Positions 26,996 to 35,507 of a stretch of 64,000 nucleotides of DNA are shown here, piece after piece. The stretch comes from an uncultured Prevotellaceae bacterium (GTDB taxonomy: Bacteria; Bacteroidota; Bacteroidia; Bacteroidales; Bacteroidaceae), in assembly GCA_900315105.1 (NCBI GenBank), contig OMXX01000002.1:62001-126000 (forward strand). The letters are read 5' to 3'. The notes under the pieces were generated by a model. The model ran no database searches, was not told the origin of the DNA, and saw only the letters and a list, made by a program, of their open reading frames with translations. Within the stretch, counting starts at the first letter, position 1; every line of letters starts with the position of its first letter. A program made the position numbers and the translations under genes.

Positions 26996-27029
26996 CCCAT
27001 TTTCAGCAGGATCATCCTCTGAAAATGGG
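26996..27029 (+). terminator. Terminator after holA
   Basis: An 11-bp perfect stem, CCCATTTTCAG (26996-27006) with CTGAAAATGGG (27019-27029), is followed by ATTTTTCTTTC. Confidence 0.9.
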
Positions 27030-27757
27030 ATTTTTCTTTCTCATTTAGAGCTGATTTTTAGCCGAAAATCATGAATTTTCTTCTATTTCCAAACGTAAAT
27101 CCACGTTTTCGTGGAGGAATATTTTGAGCGTTAAACGCTTATTTTCAACGCTTTTAGCGTGTTTTTCGGGCTCTGAGAATCAAATATTCTATAATTTTCG
27201 CCTCCTCGTTCAGAAATTCACGAGTGACGTTTTTTTCGGCTTTTTAGAGTGGATTATGTGTTTAGATTTACATATTTTTAGATTTCGTTTTGTTTATGGT
27301 TTATATATACAAATCAATATTTTTAAATTCGCGTATAAAAACATAATGTTTAAAAATCTAAATATCCAAACAATTCAAAAATTAAAATTCATGTTTACAT
27401 ATCTTAACTTTTAGCATTATGAATATACATTTAGAAATATGCATTTATTCATTTAATTGGATATTCATTTAGAAATGAAATCATTAATTTATATTCAATG
27501 AAGTGTTTCTTTTAATATTTAAAGAAAAAACAAGATTTACAGGTGCATATTCTTGATTTTTAAGCGTAAATTTGTATAATTATCTATTACATACCCAGTT
27601 AGTTTCATTTTTTGATTAAATTAGAACATAGAGACGGTTTTGAATTGTAAAATTTAGAAACATGAAGTTTACGAATTTAAAACACTAAACAAACCACTAT
27701 ACTTACAATTATAAATTAATGTTTCCAAACTTAACATTTCTAAAAAATCTTTTGATT
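27030..27757. other. AT-rich gene-free region
   Basis: About 730 bp of markedly AT-rich DNA, with TTTAGA, TTTAAAAT and AACATTT runs recurring and no credible start codon plus ribosome site. One open frame of about 96 codons starts at a TTG and encodes mostly Phe, Leu, Ile and Lys, as expected of AT-rich noise. Base composition differs sharply from the flanking genes and suggests acquired or non-coding DNA. Confidence 0.6.
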
Positions 27758-27918
27758 TGTTGCAAGTCTCAAAAATTTTGTTTACCTTTGTAAATGATAA
27801 GAAAAATTGCGTTTTTCGGGGGGATTACCCTTCTGAGAATTGAAAATTTTTCATGAACCGACCAACAGGACGGAATTTTCAAAATTCACAAAGCTCACTT
27901 TTCTCTACTCTTTTTCAC
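27758..27918 (+). promoter_or_regulatory. Promoter and operator-like palindrome of the XRE regulator
   Basis: A TGTTG (27758-27762) and TACCTTTG (27783-27790), spacing 20, predict a transcript starting near 27797. In the leader a perfect 7+1+7 palindrome GAATTTTCAAAATTC lies at 27873-27887, and a related GAATTGAAAATTTTTC occurs at 27837-27852. Both could bind the regulator encoded just downstream. Confidence 0.6.
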
Positions 27919-28410
27919 ATGAAAGAAAGAATAAAACAGCTAATGGAGGCGCAGCACATGAATCAGCAGACGTTCTCCAAGATGACGGGCATCAGCACCG
28001 CCTCACTGTCGAGCATCTTCAACGGCAGAACCAACCCTACCCTAATGCACGTAGAGGCTATCAGAAATAAGTTCCCTAACATCAACCTCAACTGGCTGTT
28101 GTATGGCGAAGGCGGCATGTTCGTACCAACCGCCAACCCTACCCCAACCACTCTCTTCGATGAAGCAGATCAGGCAAATAATCCTACTCCGCAAACTGTT
28201 TCCGAAGCACCTCAAAAGACTGACATTTTGTCAGAGGGACTATTGAACTTCGATGAACAAACTGTTCATGCCACCCCTCAACAAATTGCAAATACGCGCA
28301 AAACGCAACAACCGACTTTTGCAATTCAGAGCACCCCACTCCGTCGCATCACGGAAATCCGCGTTTTCTATGATGATCAGACTTGGGAGAGTTTTGTTCC
28401 TAAGAAATAA
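27919..28410 (+). CDS. XRE-family (cI-like) transcriptional regulator
   Basis: The start at 27919 gives a 163-residue protein with an N-terminal helix-turn-helix (MKERIKQLMEAQHMNQQTFS, then MTGISTASLSSIFNGRTNPT, about residues 1-41) followed by FPNINLNWLLYGEGGMF, the usual end of XRE domains in Bacteroidetes. The C-terminal about 90 residues are low-complexity (Pro/Thr/Gln-rich) with a closing EIRVFYDDQTWESFV. No peptidase domain of the LexA/cI type is seen. It stands alone in an AT-rich island near phage remnants, so a prophage or mobile origin is likely. Palindromes in its leader suggest autoregulation. Confidence 0.8.
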   Translation: MKERIKQLMEAQHMNQQTFSKMTGISTASLSSIFNGRTNPTLMHVEAIRNKFPNINLNWLLYGEGGMFVPTANPTPTTLFDEADQANNPTPQTVSEAPQKTDILSEGLLNFDEQTVHATPQQIANTRKTQQPTFAIQSTPLRRITEIRVFYDDQTWESFVPKK

Positions 28411-28860
28411 TGAGGTTCTGAAAAATCCCTTTGGAACTTGCGCTTCTTTTTTCACGGAACAAAAATTCTTCGTAAAGTTCATCAAGCAAAAAAATCTTCA
28501 CGATGACCAGGAAATCTGTTCCTGAAAATTTTCATAGAAAAAAGCGTAGAAGAAAAAAAAAGGCAACGCTCTGAGAATTGCATATACGGGCATGATAATA
28601 AATCTTTCACAAAATTCTCAATTCTCAGGCACATCATAAAACTTTTCATTTCGTTATGTTATCCGAACACAGATTGAAGGGATTTCGGGGATTTTTTCGC
28701 AAGGCTCAACAAGCTGCGTAAGTCTCGCTTACTCTCGTGATTAACATCCACTAAATCCCCCAAATCTGTGGTCACTAGATTTCAAACACATTCAAGCACA
28801 AATAAGAATGCCGCCCACGGAATTATTTCCTGTGAGCGGCATTAGTGTATATTTCAAGTA
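28411..28860. other. Gene-free stretch with a long imperfect hairpin
   Basis: Downstream of the regulator are CTGAGAATTG/CAATTCTCAG half-sites (28568-28578 and 28616-28627). At 28668-28771 an imperfect stem pairs CACAGATTGAAGGGATTT with AAATCCCCCAAATCTGTG around about 65 nt. At 28810-28840 is a GCCGCCCACGG/CCTGTGAGCGGC hairpin of the same class as those at 15091 and 56366. No gene is seen. Confidence 0.55.
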
Positions 28861-29600
28861 TGATGTCAACGAAATCAGGATTGTGTAAACCTTTCAAGGA
28901 AACCGACAACCTTTCAAATATGAAGTCAACGAATGCAGTATAATAACAACTAAAAACTGTAAACCAAAATCAGGAAAAGACAGACACGTATCAATAACAG
29001 GTAACGGGTAACAATAAGAAAATTAGTGTAAGCTGCTGCCCATATTTATTATTTCTATATATAATAAGGTATATAAATTCCTTAGAATAATTCAGTAAAA
29101 TTTGGCCATGCACTAAAATCCTTATTGTTACCCGTTACCCGTTACTGGTCGAGATTTTGAGCGAGGCTCTGATATTGCTTGTGGTTATCTAAGATGAAGA
29201 TAATGAGGCTGTTATGTACAAATTTAAGAGTAAGGTGTAGGCGGCTGATAGTCTCAATAACATAACAATAAGCATTAATTTCTGGCTGATTCACCTTGTT
29301 CTGTATGCTTGAAAAACGATGTAAAACGCGAAAACCATTCCAAAACCATCTCCCAAACTAAATACTGGCTTCAATGAGATTCTGCGAGAACTTCCTTCTC
29401 CATCCAATGCAGGTACGTTATAGGTCCGTTTCAGGTCCGTTATAAGTCCGTTGATACTCCATCGATAGGAGCGAACCTGAAGCGAAGGCACAACGAGGGC
29501 ATAGCGAAGGCACAACGGCATTTTAACCTTGCAGTAACGGGTAACAGGTAACAATAAGGATTTTAGTGTTAGCGTATCTCATTTCAGGAATAGTACCCCC
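28861..29600. repeat. Repeat island A: iteron element, shuffled modules and 11-bp array
   Basis: Parts, left to right: a 125-bp module beginning TGATGTCAACGAAATCAGG (28861-28985); an iteron element (28998-29151) with ATAACAGGTAACGGGTAACAATAAG facing its inverse around an AT-rich centre; a 135-bp module containing AATAACATAACAATAAGC (29155-29300); a short 11-bp-period array (29417-29460); a single iteron block (29535-29562); and a GTTAGCGTATCTCATTTCAG end (29567-29590) joined to phage genes. All parts recur, in another order and orientation, at 55578-56305. No intact gene. Confidence 0.8.
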
Positions 29601-30895
29601 ATTAACAACCTCTATTACGGAAGTGACAATGCGGATATTGACCGCTTCCGTAATGCCTCATTCACATTCGACACAGACGTACTAGCAACATTCCTCCGTC
29701 GCATATACAACGGCTTCGACACCTCCAACGATGTAGAGCCTACTATGTGGCGAGAGATACTGCGCATCATCAACGAGGCTACGGTGGACGGTCTCGTACA
29801 GGGGAACTACGACACAAACATAGACAAGACGTTCCTTGAGAAGCTGGCACACTCCAACGAGGTGTTCTCTGCCTTCAAGGTGCATGACATGGGAGTGGAC
29901 ATGGCGAAGAAGATGCGCACCGACGAGGGCAAGCTAAAGCCGTTCTCTGAGTGGAAGAAGGATATCAAGTCTATTGCATCCCACTATTGCGGTGCTTGGC
30001 TGCAGACGGAGTAAACACCGCCACTCTGCGCGCCAAGTTCGCTGCTGAGTGGAAACAGTACGAAGCTGATGCAGACATCATGCCTAACCTCAGATGGATG
30101 CCTACCACAAGTGCCAATCCCGAAGAGGAACACAAGGTGTATTGGATGAACCGCCTCACTCTCCCTGTGGGTGATAGGTTCTGGGACAAGCACCACCCCG
30201 GTGACCATTGGAACTGTAAGTGTAGCCTCGAACAGACTGACGAACCCGCCAATCCTGATGTTCTCAGCCATATCCCTGATGTCAAGGCACAGAAGGGACT
30301 CGCTGCCAATCCGGGTAAGACAGGGGAGATGTTCGATAGGTCGCACCCTTACTATGCCCATGATTGTGAGCATTGCATGGCTTATGGGTTGAAGGGATTT
30401 AAAAATTCGTTCTTTAATTCAGGTGAGAAGAAAAATTGCAATCTTTGTTCTGCCATGAAGAAAAAGGTAGAAGATATCATTGAAATGGAAGAACTACAAA
30501 AAAAGACTTTACGACACATCAAGGAGTACAACCAGAGCGTAGACCAATACAATGGTCAGGTGTTTGAAGACGAGTCGATTTTTGCTACAGGCTCACTTCG
30601 TGTACTGAGACGTAGCCTTGAAGATGTATACGAGCATTCTTTGGAAGATGCCAATGTCATGAAATGGTTGCAAGAATACCCGAAGGATGCTTTCAAAGAA
30701 TGGCATTACGAAGGTTGGGCAAAGGTTCGTCATGGAAAACACCATGAAACTAGATGGTTTAATTATTATTCTATACCGATGAATGGGAAGACCTATTGGG
30801 CGAATGTAAAAATGCATAGCGACTACAATGGGGAAGTTCTCTACACAATAGAGGATGACGAACCAAAAGATATTATACGAGGTAAGCATCCATAA
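29601..30895 (+). pseudogene. Mu F-like phage minor head protein, 5'-truncated and frameshifted
   Basis: Two frames cover one protein. The first (29601 to the stop at 30014) reads NNLYYGSDNADIDRFRNAS and ends ASHYCGAWLQTE. The second (about 30006-30895) continues NTATLRAKFAAEWKQYEAD and has the gpF-like core LPVGDRFWDKHHPGDHWNCK (the CKC motif). One missing base near 30012 would restore a single frame. The left end has no start and runs straight into repeat DNA. The C-terminal about 130 residues (EELQKKTLRHIKEYNQSVDQ onward, ending with WFNYYSIPMNGKTYWANVKM) resemble the nuclease-like domains of BECR type fused to phage head proteins, an inference. It is not expected to be functional. Confidence 0.8.
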
Positions 30896-30901
30896 AAAAA
30901 G

Positions 30902-30963
30902 CGAGGAAGAATGCGTTAACCCGGAGCAAGTCCTTTGGGCGCGTGAAACCTCTTCCTCGTTTT
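30902..30963 (+). terminator. Hairpin between the two phage genes
   Basis: GCGAGGAAGA pairs with TCTTCCTCG at the far end of a 60-nt stretch, followed by TTTTCTTG. It looks like a terminator or a relic attenuator after the head-protein gene. Confidence 0.5.
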
Positions 30964-31019
30964 CTTGTTGCAAAGATAAGGATTTATCCTTATATCTCCA
31001 AACTTTTTAACAAAAAATT

Positions 31020-31472
31020 ATGGCAAATGCGCAAAATATAGACAAAATCTTTGCTGAATTGGCAAAAAAGGTGCAAAGAGAGGTGCAAATCAACCTCCCT
31101 CGCAAGGTCGGAATCATAGCGAAGAACCACTTCACCGACAACTTCCGCAAGGGCGGTTTCGTAGATTCAAGCCTCGAACCTTGGCAGACAACCAAACGTC
31201 AGCAATCGGGGAGGGGAGCTGAGGGAAAGTACACCCCTTTGACCTCAAGGCGCGACCACCTCATGCGCTCAATCACTTCGCACCCTCGACCGGGAGAGGT
31301 GACAATCATCAACGATGTGGAGTATGCAAGCATCCACAACGAAGGCGGTGTTGTCAATCCGAAGGTGACAGACAAGATGCGCAAGTTCGCATGGTACAAG
31401 GTCTATTCACTTGCGGGAATCAAGAAGGGCAGCAAGAAGAAGGTATGGATATGCACTGTTGGGTGGGAATGA
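31020..31472 (+). CDS. Phage virion morphogenesis protein (Mu G-like), probably C-terminally altered
   Basis: The 150-residue protein has an N-terminal helix (IDKIFAELAKKVQREVQINL), then NHFTDNFRKGGFVDSSLEPW (about 37-56) and YASIHNEGGVVNPKVT (about 101-116), all typical of the phage virion morphogenesis / tail completion family. Homologs usually continue with a segment ending in a RxFIG-like motif; here the chain ends KKKVWICTVGWE, so the 3' end may have been replaced or lost. The last codons (TGGATATGC... to the TGA) are also present in the repeat copies at 54250-54305 and 55585-55620 without the rest of the gene. Confidence 0.7.
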   Translation: MANAQNIDKIFAELAKKVQREVQINLPRKVGIIAKNHFTDNFRKGGFVDSSLEPWQTTKRQQSGRGAEGKYTPLTSRRDHLMRSITSHPRPGEVTIINDVEYASIHNEGGVVNPKVTDKMRKFAWYKVYSLAGIKKGSKKKVWICTVGWE

Positions 31473-31605
31473 TGCTAACAAGGTGTTGTAGCATACTTGC
31501 AGGTATGGAAGGTGATGTAAAAAAAGCAAAGATATCAAAAAGGGCTGATACTTCATTTAAGTACCAGCCCTGAATTTATCTAATCAAAAATTTTTACCAG
31601 ACAGC
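31473..31605. repeat. Right end of the phage remnant with terminator hairpin
   Basis: This 130-bp block follows the phage gene and is inverted and conserved at 54137-54270. It includes a hairpin AGGGCTGATACTT/AAGTACCAGCCCT (31541-31571) and ends with AAAAATTTTTACCAGACAGC. The hairpin lies just beyond the stop of the convergent zinc-ribbon gene and can terminate both directions. Confidence 0.8.
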
Positions 31606-31612
31606 AAAATGT

Positions 31613-32434
31613 TTAAGCTTCCTCGTCCTTCTTGATACGACGGATAGAGCGCTTCTTTGTCTTCTTTTCTGTTGGCTTCTCAATCTTAACGCCTGCCAAC
31701 TCTGGATCAACCAAGATACGGCCACAATACTCACAAACGATGATTTTCTTGTGCATCTTAATATCCAACTGACGCTGAGGTGGAATCTTGTTGAAGCAAC
31801 CGCCACAAGCATCACGCTGAACGTAAACGATACCAAGACCGTTACGGGCGTTCTTACGGATACGCTTGAAGCTCTGGAGCAGACGGCTCTCAATACGAGT
31901 CTCGTAATCCTTAGCCTTAGCCTTCAGGATTTCCTCCTCCTCGCGAGTCTCCTGCATAATCTCGTCAAGCTCACCGCGCTTATCCTCAAGGGCAGTCTCA
32001 CGGTCGTTGAGCTGCTCCTCAGCACGCATCATATCGCGCTTACGCTCCTCAACCTTCTGCACAGCCTCCTTGATCTTCTTCTCGCAGAGCTGAATCTCCA
32101 GTTCCTGGAACTCAATCTCCTTTGTAAGAGTATCATACTCGCGGTTGTTCTTTACCTCGTCAAGCTGACGGTTGTAACGCTCAACACTTGCCTTAGCCTC
32201 CTCAATGTCGGCACGGCGCTGCATGATAGCCTGCTCGTAGTCGTTGATGTCACGCTGAATCTTGTCCAGACGAACATTAAGACCTTCAACCTCATTCTCA
32301 AGGTCTTCAACCTCAAGAGGGAGTTCACCACGGAGAGCACGCTTCTCATCAATCTGAGAAAGAGTAAGCTGCAACTGATAGAGAGCTTTGAGCTTATCCT
32401 CTACTGTCAAATCTGTTGGATCTTTTCTTGCCAT
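31613..32434 (-). CDS. Coiled-coil protein with C4 zinc ribbon (CT398-like)
   Basis: The 273-residue protein is a long coiled-coil hairpin (about residues 10-190, charged heptads such as LNDRETALEDKRGELDEIMQ) followed by a zinc ribbon: CGGCFNKIPPQ (about 210-220) and CEYCGRIL (about 234-241). The tail is basic (KKTKKRSIRRIKKDEEA). The family (zf-RING_7/CT398) is widespread; chlamydial CT398 interacts with sigma-54 and type III components, but no function is established here. It follows the Nif3-like gene by 84 nt, a common pairing in many phyla. Confidence 0.85.
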   Translation of the reverse strand: MARKDPTDLTVEDKLKALYQLQLTLSQIDEKRALRGELPLEVEDLENEVEGLNVRLDKIQRDINDYEQAIMQRRADIEEAKASVERYNRQLDEVKNNREYDTLTKEIEFQELEIQLCEKKIKEAVQKVEERKRDMMRAEEQLNDRETALEDKRGELDEIMQETREEEEILKAKAKDYETRIESRLLQSFKRIRKNARNGLGIVYVQRDACGGCFNKIPPQRQLDIKMHKKIIVCEYCGRILVDPELAGVKIEKPTEKKTKKRSIRRIKKDEEA

Positions 32435-32518
32435 AAATTTAACGATATAATTATGAAATTCTAACTTTTTTCTTTTTACTTCCGGCTTTTCCGGGCATCC
32501 CAGAATATCCGGGCATTC

Positions 32519-33301
32519 TTAATGATACCTCAGCGGATTGGTCTGTGTCTCAGCAATATAGCATTCCACTCCAGCACAATCTCGTTCTATAATCCGTTTC
32601 AGCAGATGCTGCGTAAACTGTTCACTCTCATAGTGCCCGATTACCGCAAGCTGAATATCGTCATGGTCAAAATACTGATGATAGTGCATCTCACCTGTGA
32701 TGAACGCATCTGCACCAGCCTTCTCTGCTGCCCCGATAGCACAATCTCCGGCACCGCCCATAACAGCAACATAACGTATAGGACGCTTGATAAGCGGATT
32801 CGTTATCACACAACCGCAGTTGAATGTCTTCTTCACAAGCTCAACAAACTGCTCCGCACTAATCTCAGAAGGCAATTCTCCAATAGTTCCCATGCCATAT
32901 TCCACACCATTCATCTGCTGCGGATTAAGGAAACCAATGTTCTTGAGTCCTAGTCGTTTTGCCATCTCATGATTCACACCGCCAAGTGCAGAATCAAGAT
33001 TTGTGTGCATCGAGATAATGGTAATATCATTCTTTATCGCCAGTATCACCGCACGCTGAACCATGTCAGTACCAGACACTTGCGCGAGTTTCCGGAATAT
33101 AAGAGGATGATGGGAAACAATCAGATTGCATCCCTTCGCCATTGCTTCGCGAACGATTTCCTCGGTCACGTCAAGGCACAATAAAGCCCCTGAAACTTCC
33201 GCCTCTGTCAATCCAACTTGCAAGCCGGCATTGTCCCAGTCTTCCTGCAAGGGCAGAGGCGCGAAACGCTCAAGGGCATCATATACTTCCTTTATTTTCA
33301 C
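32519..33301 (-). CDS. Nif3-like dinuclear metal centre protein
   Basis: The 260-residue protein matches the Nif3/DUF34 family: WDNAGLQVG (about 21-29), LLCLDVTEEIV (about 40-50), NLIVSHHPLIFR (about 59-70) with the metal-binding His pair, SMHTNLDSALGGVNHEMAKR (about 97-116), and the C-terminal VIGHYESEQ. These provide the His/Asp/Glu ligands of the dinuclear site. Members are often annotated as GTP cyclohydrolase 1 type 2 homologs, but the activity is uncertain. This is the shorter form without the inserted PII-like domain. It is upstream of the zinc-ribbon gene in one unit. Confidence 0.9.
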   Translation of the reverse strand: MKIKEVYDALERFAPLPLQEDWDNAGLQVGLTEAEVSGALLCLDVTEEIVREAMAKGCNLIVSHHPLIFRKLAQVSGTDMVQRAVILAIKNDITIISMHTNLDSALGGVNHEMAKRLGLKNIGFLNPQQMNGVEYGMGTIGELPSEISAEQFVELVKKTFNCGCVITNPLIKRPIRYVAVMGGAGDCAIGAAEKAGADAFITGEMHYHQYFDHDDIQLAVIGHYESEQFTQHLLKRIIERDCAGVECYIAETQTNPLRYH

Positions 33302-33470
33302 GCTATGCGATATATTTAGGGCACAAAGGTAATAAAAAAAATTGAGAATTGAAAATTGCCAATTAACAATTACGCTATTTGTTAACCATTATTAACAATA
33401 GCATCAAGCATCAACACAATGCTCAACCGACAATAATCACCAACTTTCCTCCCCTTGATTCCCTACATTT

Positions 33471-33683
33471 TTAAAGGGACATCAAAGAGAAAGTCTGCAT
33501 TTTATATACCAGATGAAAAGCTTCATAGCCCCCATTCACATAGTCATATATCATAGCACCAACCAAACTAGTTATCAACACGAAAGCATATAGTACATAC
33601 AATGCTCCGATGCCAAATAAAACTGGATGTTGACGACAACTTGCAGATACAGACAACATGGTATTATTAATGTTATGTTTCAT
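33471..33683 (-). CDS. Small single-pass membrane protein
   Basis: A 70-residue frame encodes MKHNINNTMLSVSASCRQHP, one strong membrane segment (about residues 22-47, FGIGALYVLYAFVLITSLVG) and a short tail. A strong promoter precedes it on the minus strand: TTTG complementing 33760-33763 and TATTTTTG complementing 33732-33739, spacing 20, with a leader of about 40 nt. This makes a real small gene likely despite its size. No homology recognised. Confidence 0.55.
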   Translation of the reverse strand: MKHNINNTMLSVSASCRQHPVLFGIGALYVLYAFVLITSLVGAMIYDYVNGGYEAFHLVYKMQTFSLMSL

Positions 33684-33731
33684 AATTTTTCCGTCTTTTG
33701 GTTATTATATGTTAATATTCATTTAGTATTG

Positions 33732-33763
33732 CAAAAATACAAAATTTTTACGAAATGACCAAA
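33732..33763 (-). promoter_or_regulatory. Promoter of the small membrane protein gene
   Basis: On the minus strand TTTG and TATTTTTG are separated by 20 nt, a perfect match to the phylum consensus. The only gene it can serve is the 70-codon frame at 33471-33683. Confidence 0.75.
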
Positions 33764-33863
33764 TAAAATCGCCGAAAAATGATATTTTATGCATATTTTT
33801 CTTTCAATACCGCAAATTATTATGTAGATGCAAGTCGAAATCTGCGGAAAAAAATATGTTTAC

Positions 33864-33894
33864 TTGGATATTCCGTTTTTAAGATGTACCTTTG
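33864..33894 (+). promoter_or_regulatory. Promoter of the DUF3089 lipoprotein gene
   Basis: TTGG at 33864-33867 and TACCTTTG at 33887-33894, spacing 19. Transcription near 33900 supports the start codon at 33921. Confidence 0.7.
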
Positions 33895-33920
33895 CAGTCA
33901 TAAAAACAGAAATTCAAGAT

Positions 33921-34898
33921 ATGCAGATAAAACACCTCAAGAATAACATTGTGATATTGGCATTGCTTGCCATTGTCTCATCATGCGGTTTCGAAAACAA
34001 TGCCGTACAAATATCCGACAATGATTCGCCATGGGAAAGCGATAGTGCATGGTATCATTCCAACACACCGCGAAGCGATGACAAAATCGATCTTTTCTAT
34101 ATAGTATCTACGAATGTCCTTTCCGCAGAGGATGAGAACGGCAATATTATATATCAAACTCAATTAAACGAAAGCGACCGAAAGGCATTTGATGCAGAGT
34201 TCAGATACGTGGAAAAGCATTTCTGCCAATCTGATTTCAACTACTTTGCACCCTACTATCACCAGTTCACATTTGAAGCCGTCAACCTTGCCCCTGAGAA
34301 ATATCAGGAGGTATATGCCTCTGTATCAGAGGACGTCTGCAATGCCTTCGACTACTATATGGAGCATAAGAACAACGGTCGCAGATATGCGCTCGTAGGT
34401 TTCTCACAAGGTGGAATGCTTGTTCTCGACCTTCTGAAACACATGACCGAAGAGCAGTATAACCGTATGGTAGCTGCCTACGCCTTAGGCTACAGAATAA
34501 CGGAAGAGGATTGCAAGAACAATCACATACGTCCTGCCAACGGCGAGACAGAGACAGGCGTGACAATCTCATTCAACTCCGCATTGAGTACTGATGGCGT
34601 ATGGCCACTCGTTGCTGAAGGTGCCGCAACCTGCATCAATCCAGTAAACTGGAAAACGGATTCCACCCCTGCAACGTTCAACTATGAAGGTGAGGAACAC
34701 ACCGTGAGCATCGACAAACAGACGAATATGCTGATTGTGAAAACCAACCGACCTGAATACTATCAAAAATGGACTAATAATCCTGCGTTTCAGAGTGCAA
34801 AAGTGCATATCGATTGTCTGCACCATTGGGATCTGCTGTTCTATTCTGACTTCATACACGACAATATTCTGAAACGCGCAGGAAGTGAAGGGAAATAG
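33921..34898 (+). CDS. DUF3089 lipoprotein (alpha/beta-hydrolase-like)
   Basis: Starting at 33921 the 325-residue protein has a lipoprotein signal (MQIKHLKNNIVILALLAIVS, lipobox VSSC, Cys about 22). The mature chain has the DUF3089 pattern: SPWESDSAWYH, DLFYIVSTNVLS (about 59-70), FAPYYHQFTFEAV (about 113-125), and a nucleophile elbow GFSQGG (about 165-170) typical of alpha/beta hydrolases. A C-terminal LHHWDLLFYSDF may supply the catalytic His. The substrate is unknown; the family is common as single lipoproteins in Bacteroidales. Confidence 0.8.
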   Translation: MQIKHLKNNIVILALLAIVSSCGFENNAVQISDNDSPWESDSAWYHSNTPRSDDKIDLFYIVSTNVLSAEDENGNIIYQTQLNESDRKAFDAEFRYVEKHFCQSDFNYFAPYYHQFTFEAVNLAPEKYQEVYASVSEDVCNAFDYYMEHKNNGRRYALVGFSQGGMLVLDLLKHMTEEQYNRMVAAYALGYRITEEDCKNNHIRPANGETETGVTISFNSALSTDGVWPLVAEGAATCINPVNWKTDSTPATFNYEGEEHTVSIDKQTNMLIVKTNRPEYYQKWTNNPAFQSAKVHIDCLHHWDLLFYSDFIHDNILKRAGSEGK

Positions 34899-34983
34899 AG
34901 GTTAGAGGGGTTAGAGGTTAGAGGTTAAGAGGTTAGAGATTAGGGGTTAGAGATTAGAGGTTAGAGATTAGAGGTTAGAGATC
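34899..34983 (+). repeat. GGTTAGA simple repeat
   Basis: About 85 bp of 7-bp units GGTTAGA with AGATTAGAGGTTAG variants (14-bp higher order). It starts right after the DUF3089 stop and ends inside the 3' end of the opposite gene, supplying its stop codon (34975-34977). Such arrays can slip. Confidence 0.85.
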
Positions 34984-35418
34984 ATTATAATTCGGGATTT
35001 CCGGCATGAACTCCCACCTGCAAGTATCATCATTATATCTCAGGCAGACATGCTGAGTACCATTGCTCATCATGAGATATTTCACGTTGAGCTGAGTATT
35101 GTAAGAAAGAATCTGATGAAGCACCTTTTCCGTAATCTCAATATCAGGAGCCTTATACTCCATAATCATACGAGGCTGCATATCCCTATCGTAAAGCACT
35201 GAGTCACAGCGCAGTTTCTTCTCTCCTACCATCAACTGCACCTCGTTTCCCATAAGCGCAACAGGATAGCCCTTATACTCCACAAGGAAATTCACGAAGC
35301 ATTGGCGCACCATCTCCTCGGGAGTAAAGCGCACATACCTGCGACGAAGAATGTCAAGCACCATCGTCTTGCCATTCTCCTGCCGTATCTTCATTTTGTC
35401 GTAAGGAGGAAGATTCAA
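34975..35418 (-). CDS. HsdR N-terminal-domain protein (PD-(D/E)XK fold), stand-alone
   Basis: This 147-residue protein has the type I restriction HSDR_N fold: VRQCFVNFLVEYKGYP (about 38-53), then LRCDSVLYD (about 73-81, catalytic Asp) and MIMEYKAPDIEI (about 88-99, the ExK element). No methyltransferase or specificity subunit is near, and it lacks the helicase part of HsdR, so it is not a restriction system. Stand-alone HSDR_N proteins of this size are common in Bacteroidetes and probably act in DNA repair or nucleic-acid processing. Its stop codon is inside a simple repeat. Confidence 0.8.
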   Translation of the reverse strand: MNLPPYDKMKIRQENGKTMVLDILRRRYVRFTPEEMVRQCFVNFLVEYKGYPVALMGNEVQLMVGEKKLRCDSVLYDRDMQPRMIMEYKAPDIEITEKVLHQILSYNTQLNVKYLMMSNGTQHVCLRYNDDTCRWEFMPEIPNYNDL

Positions 35419-35507
35419 AAATCCTTGATTTTAATTGATAATTAATAATGGATAATTAGGTTAGTGCGAGGCATTACAAAATACCATCAACCAACACCTA
35501 TCACCCA

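Noticed and set aside
27124..27414. ORF of about 96 codons in the AT-rich region
   Set aside because: TTG start, no promoter or ribosome site, and composition (Phe, Leu, Ile, Lys, Asn) is what AT-rich noise gives.
34975..35418. Type I restriction-modification system
   Set aside because: Only an HsdR N-terminal-type domain is present; no helicase part, HsdM or HsdS lies near.
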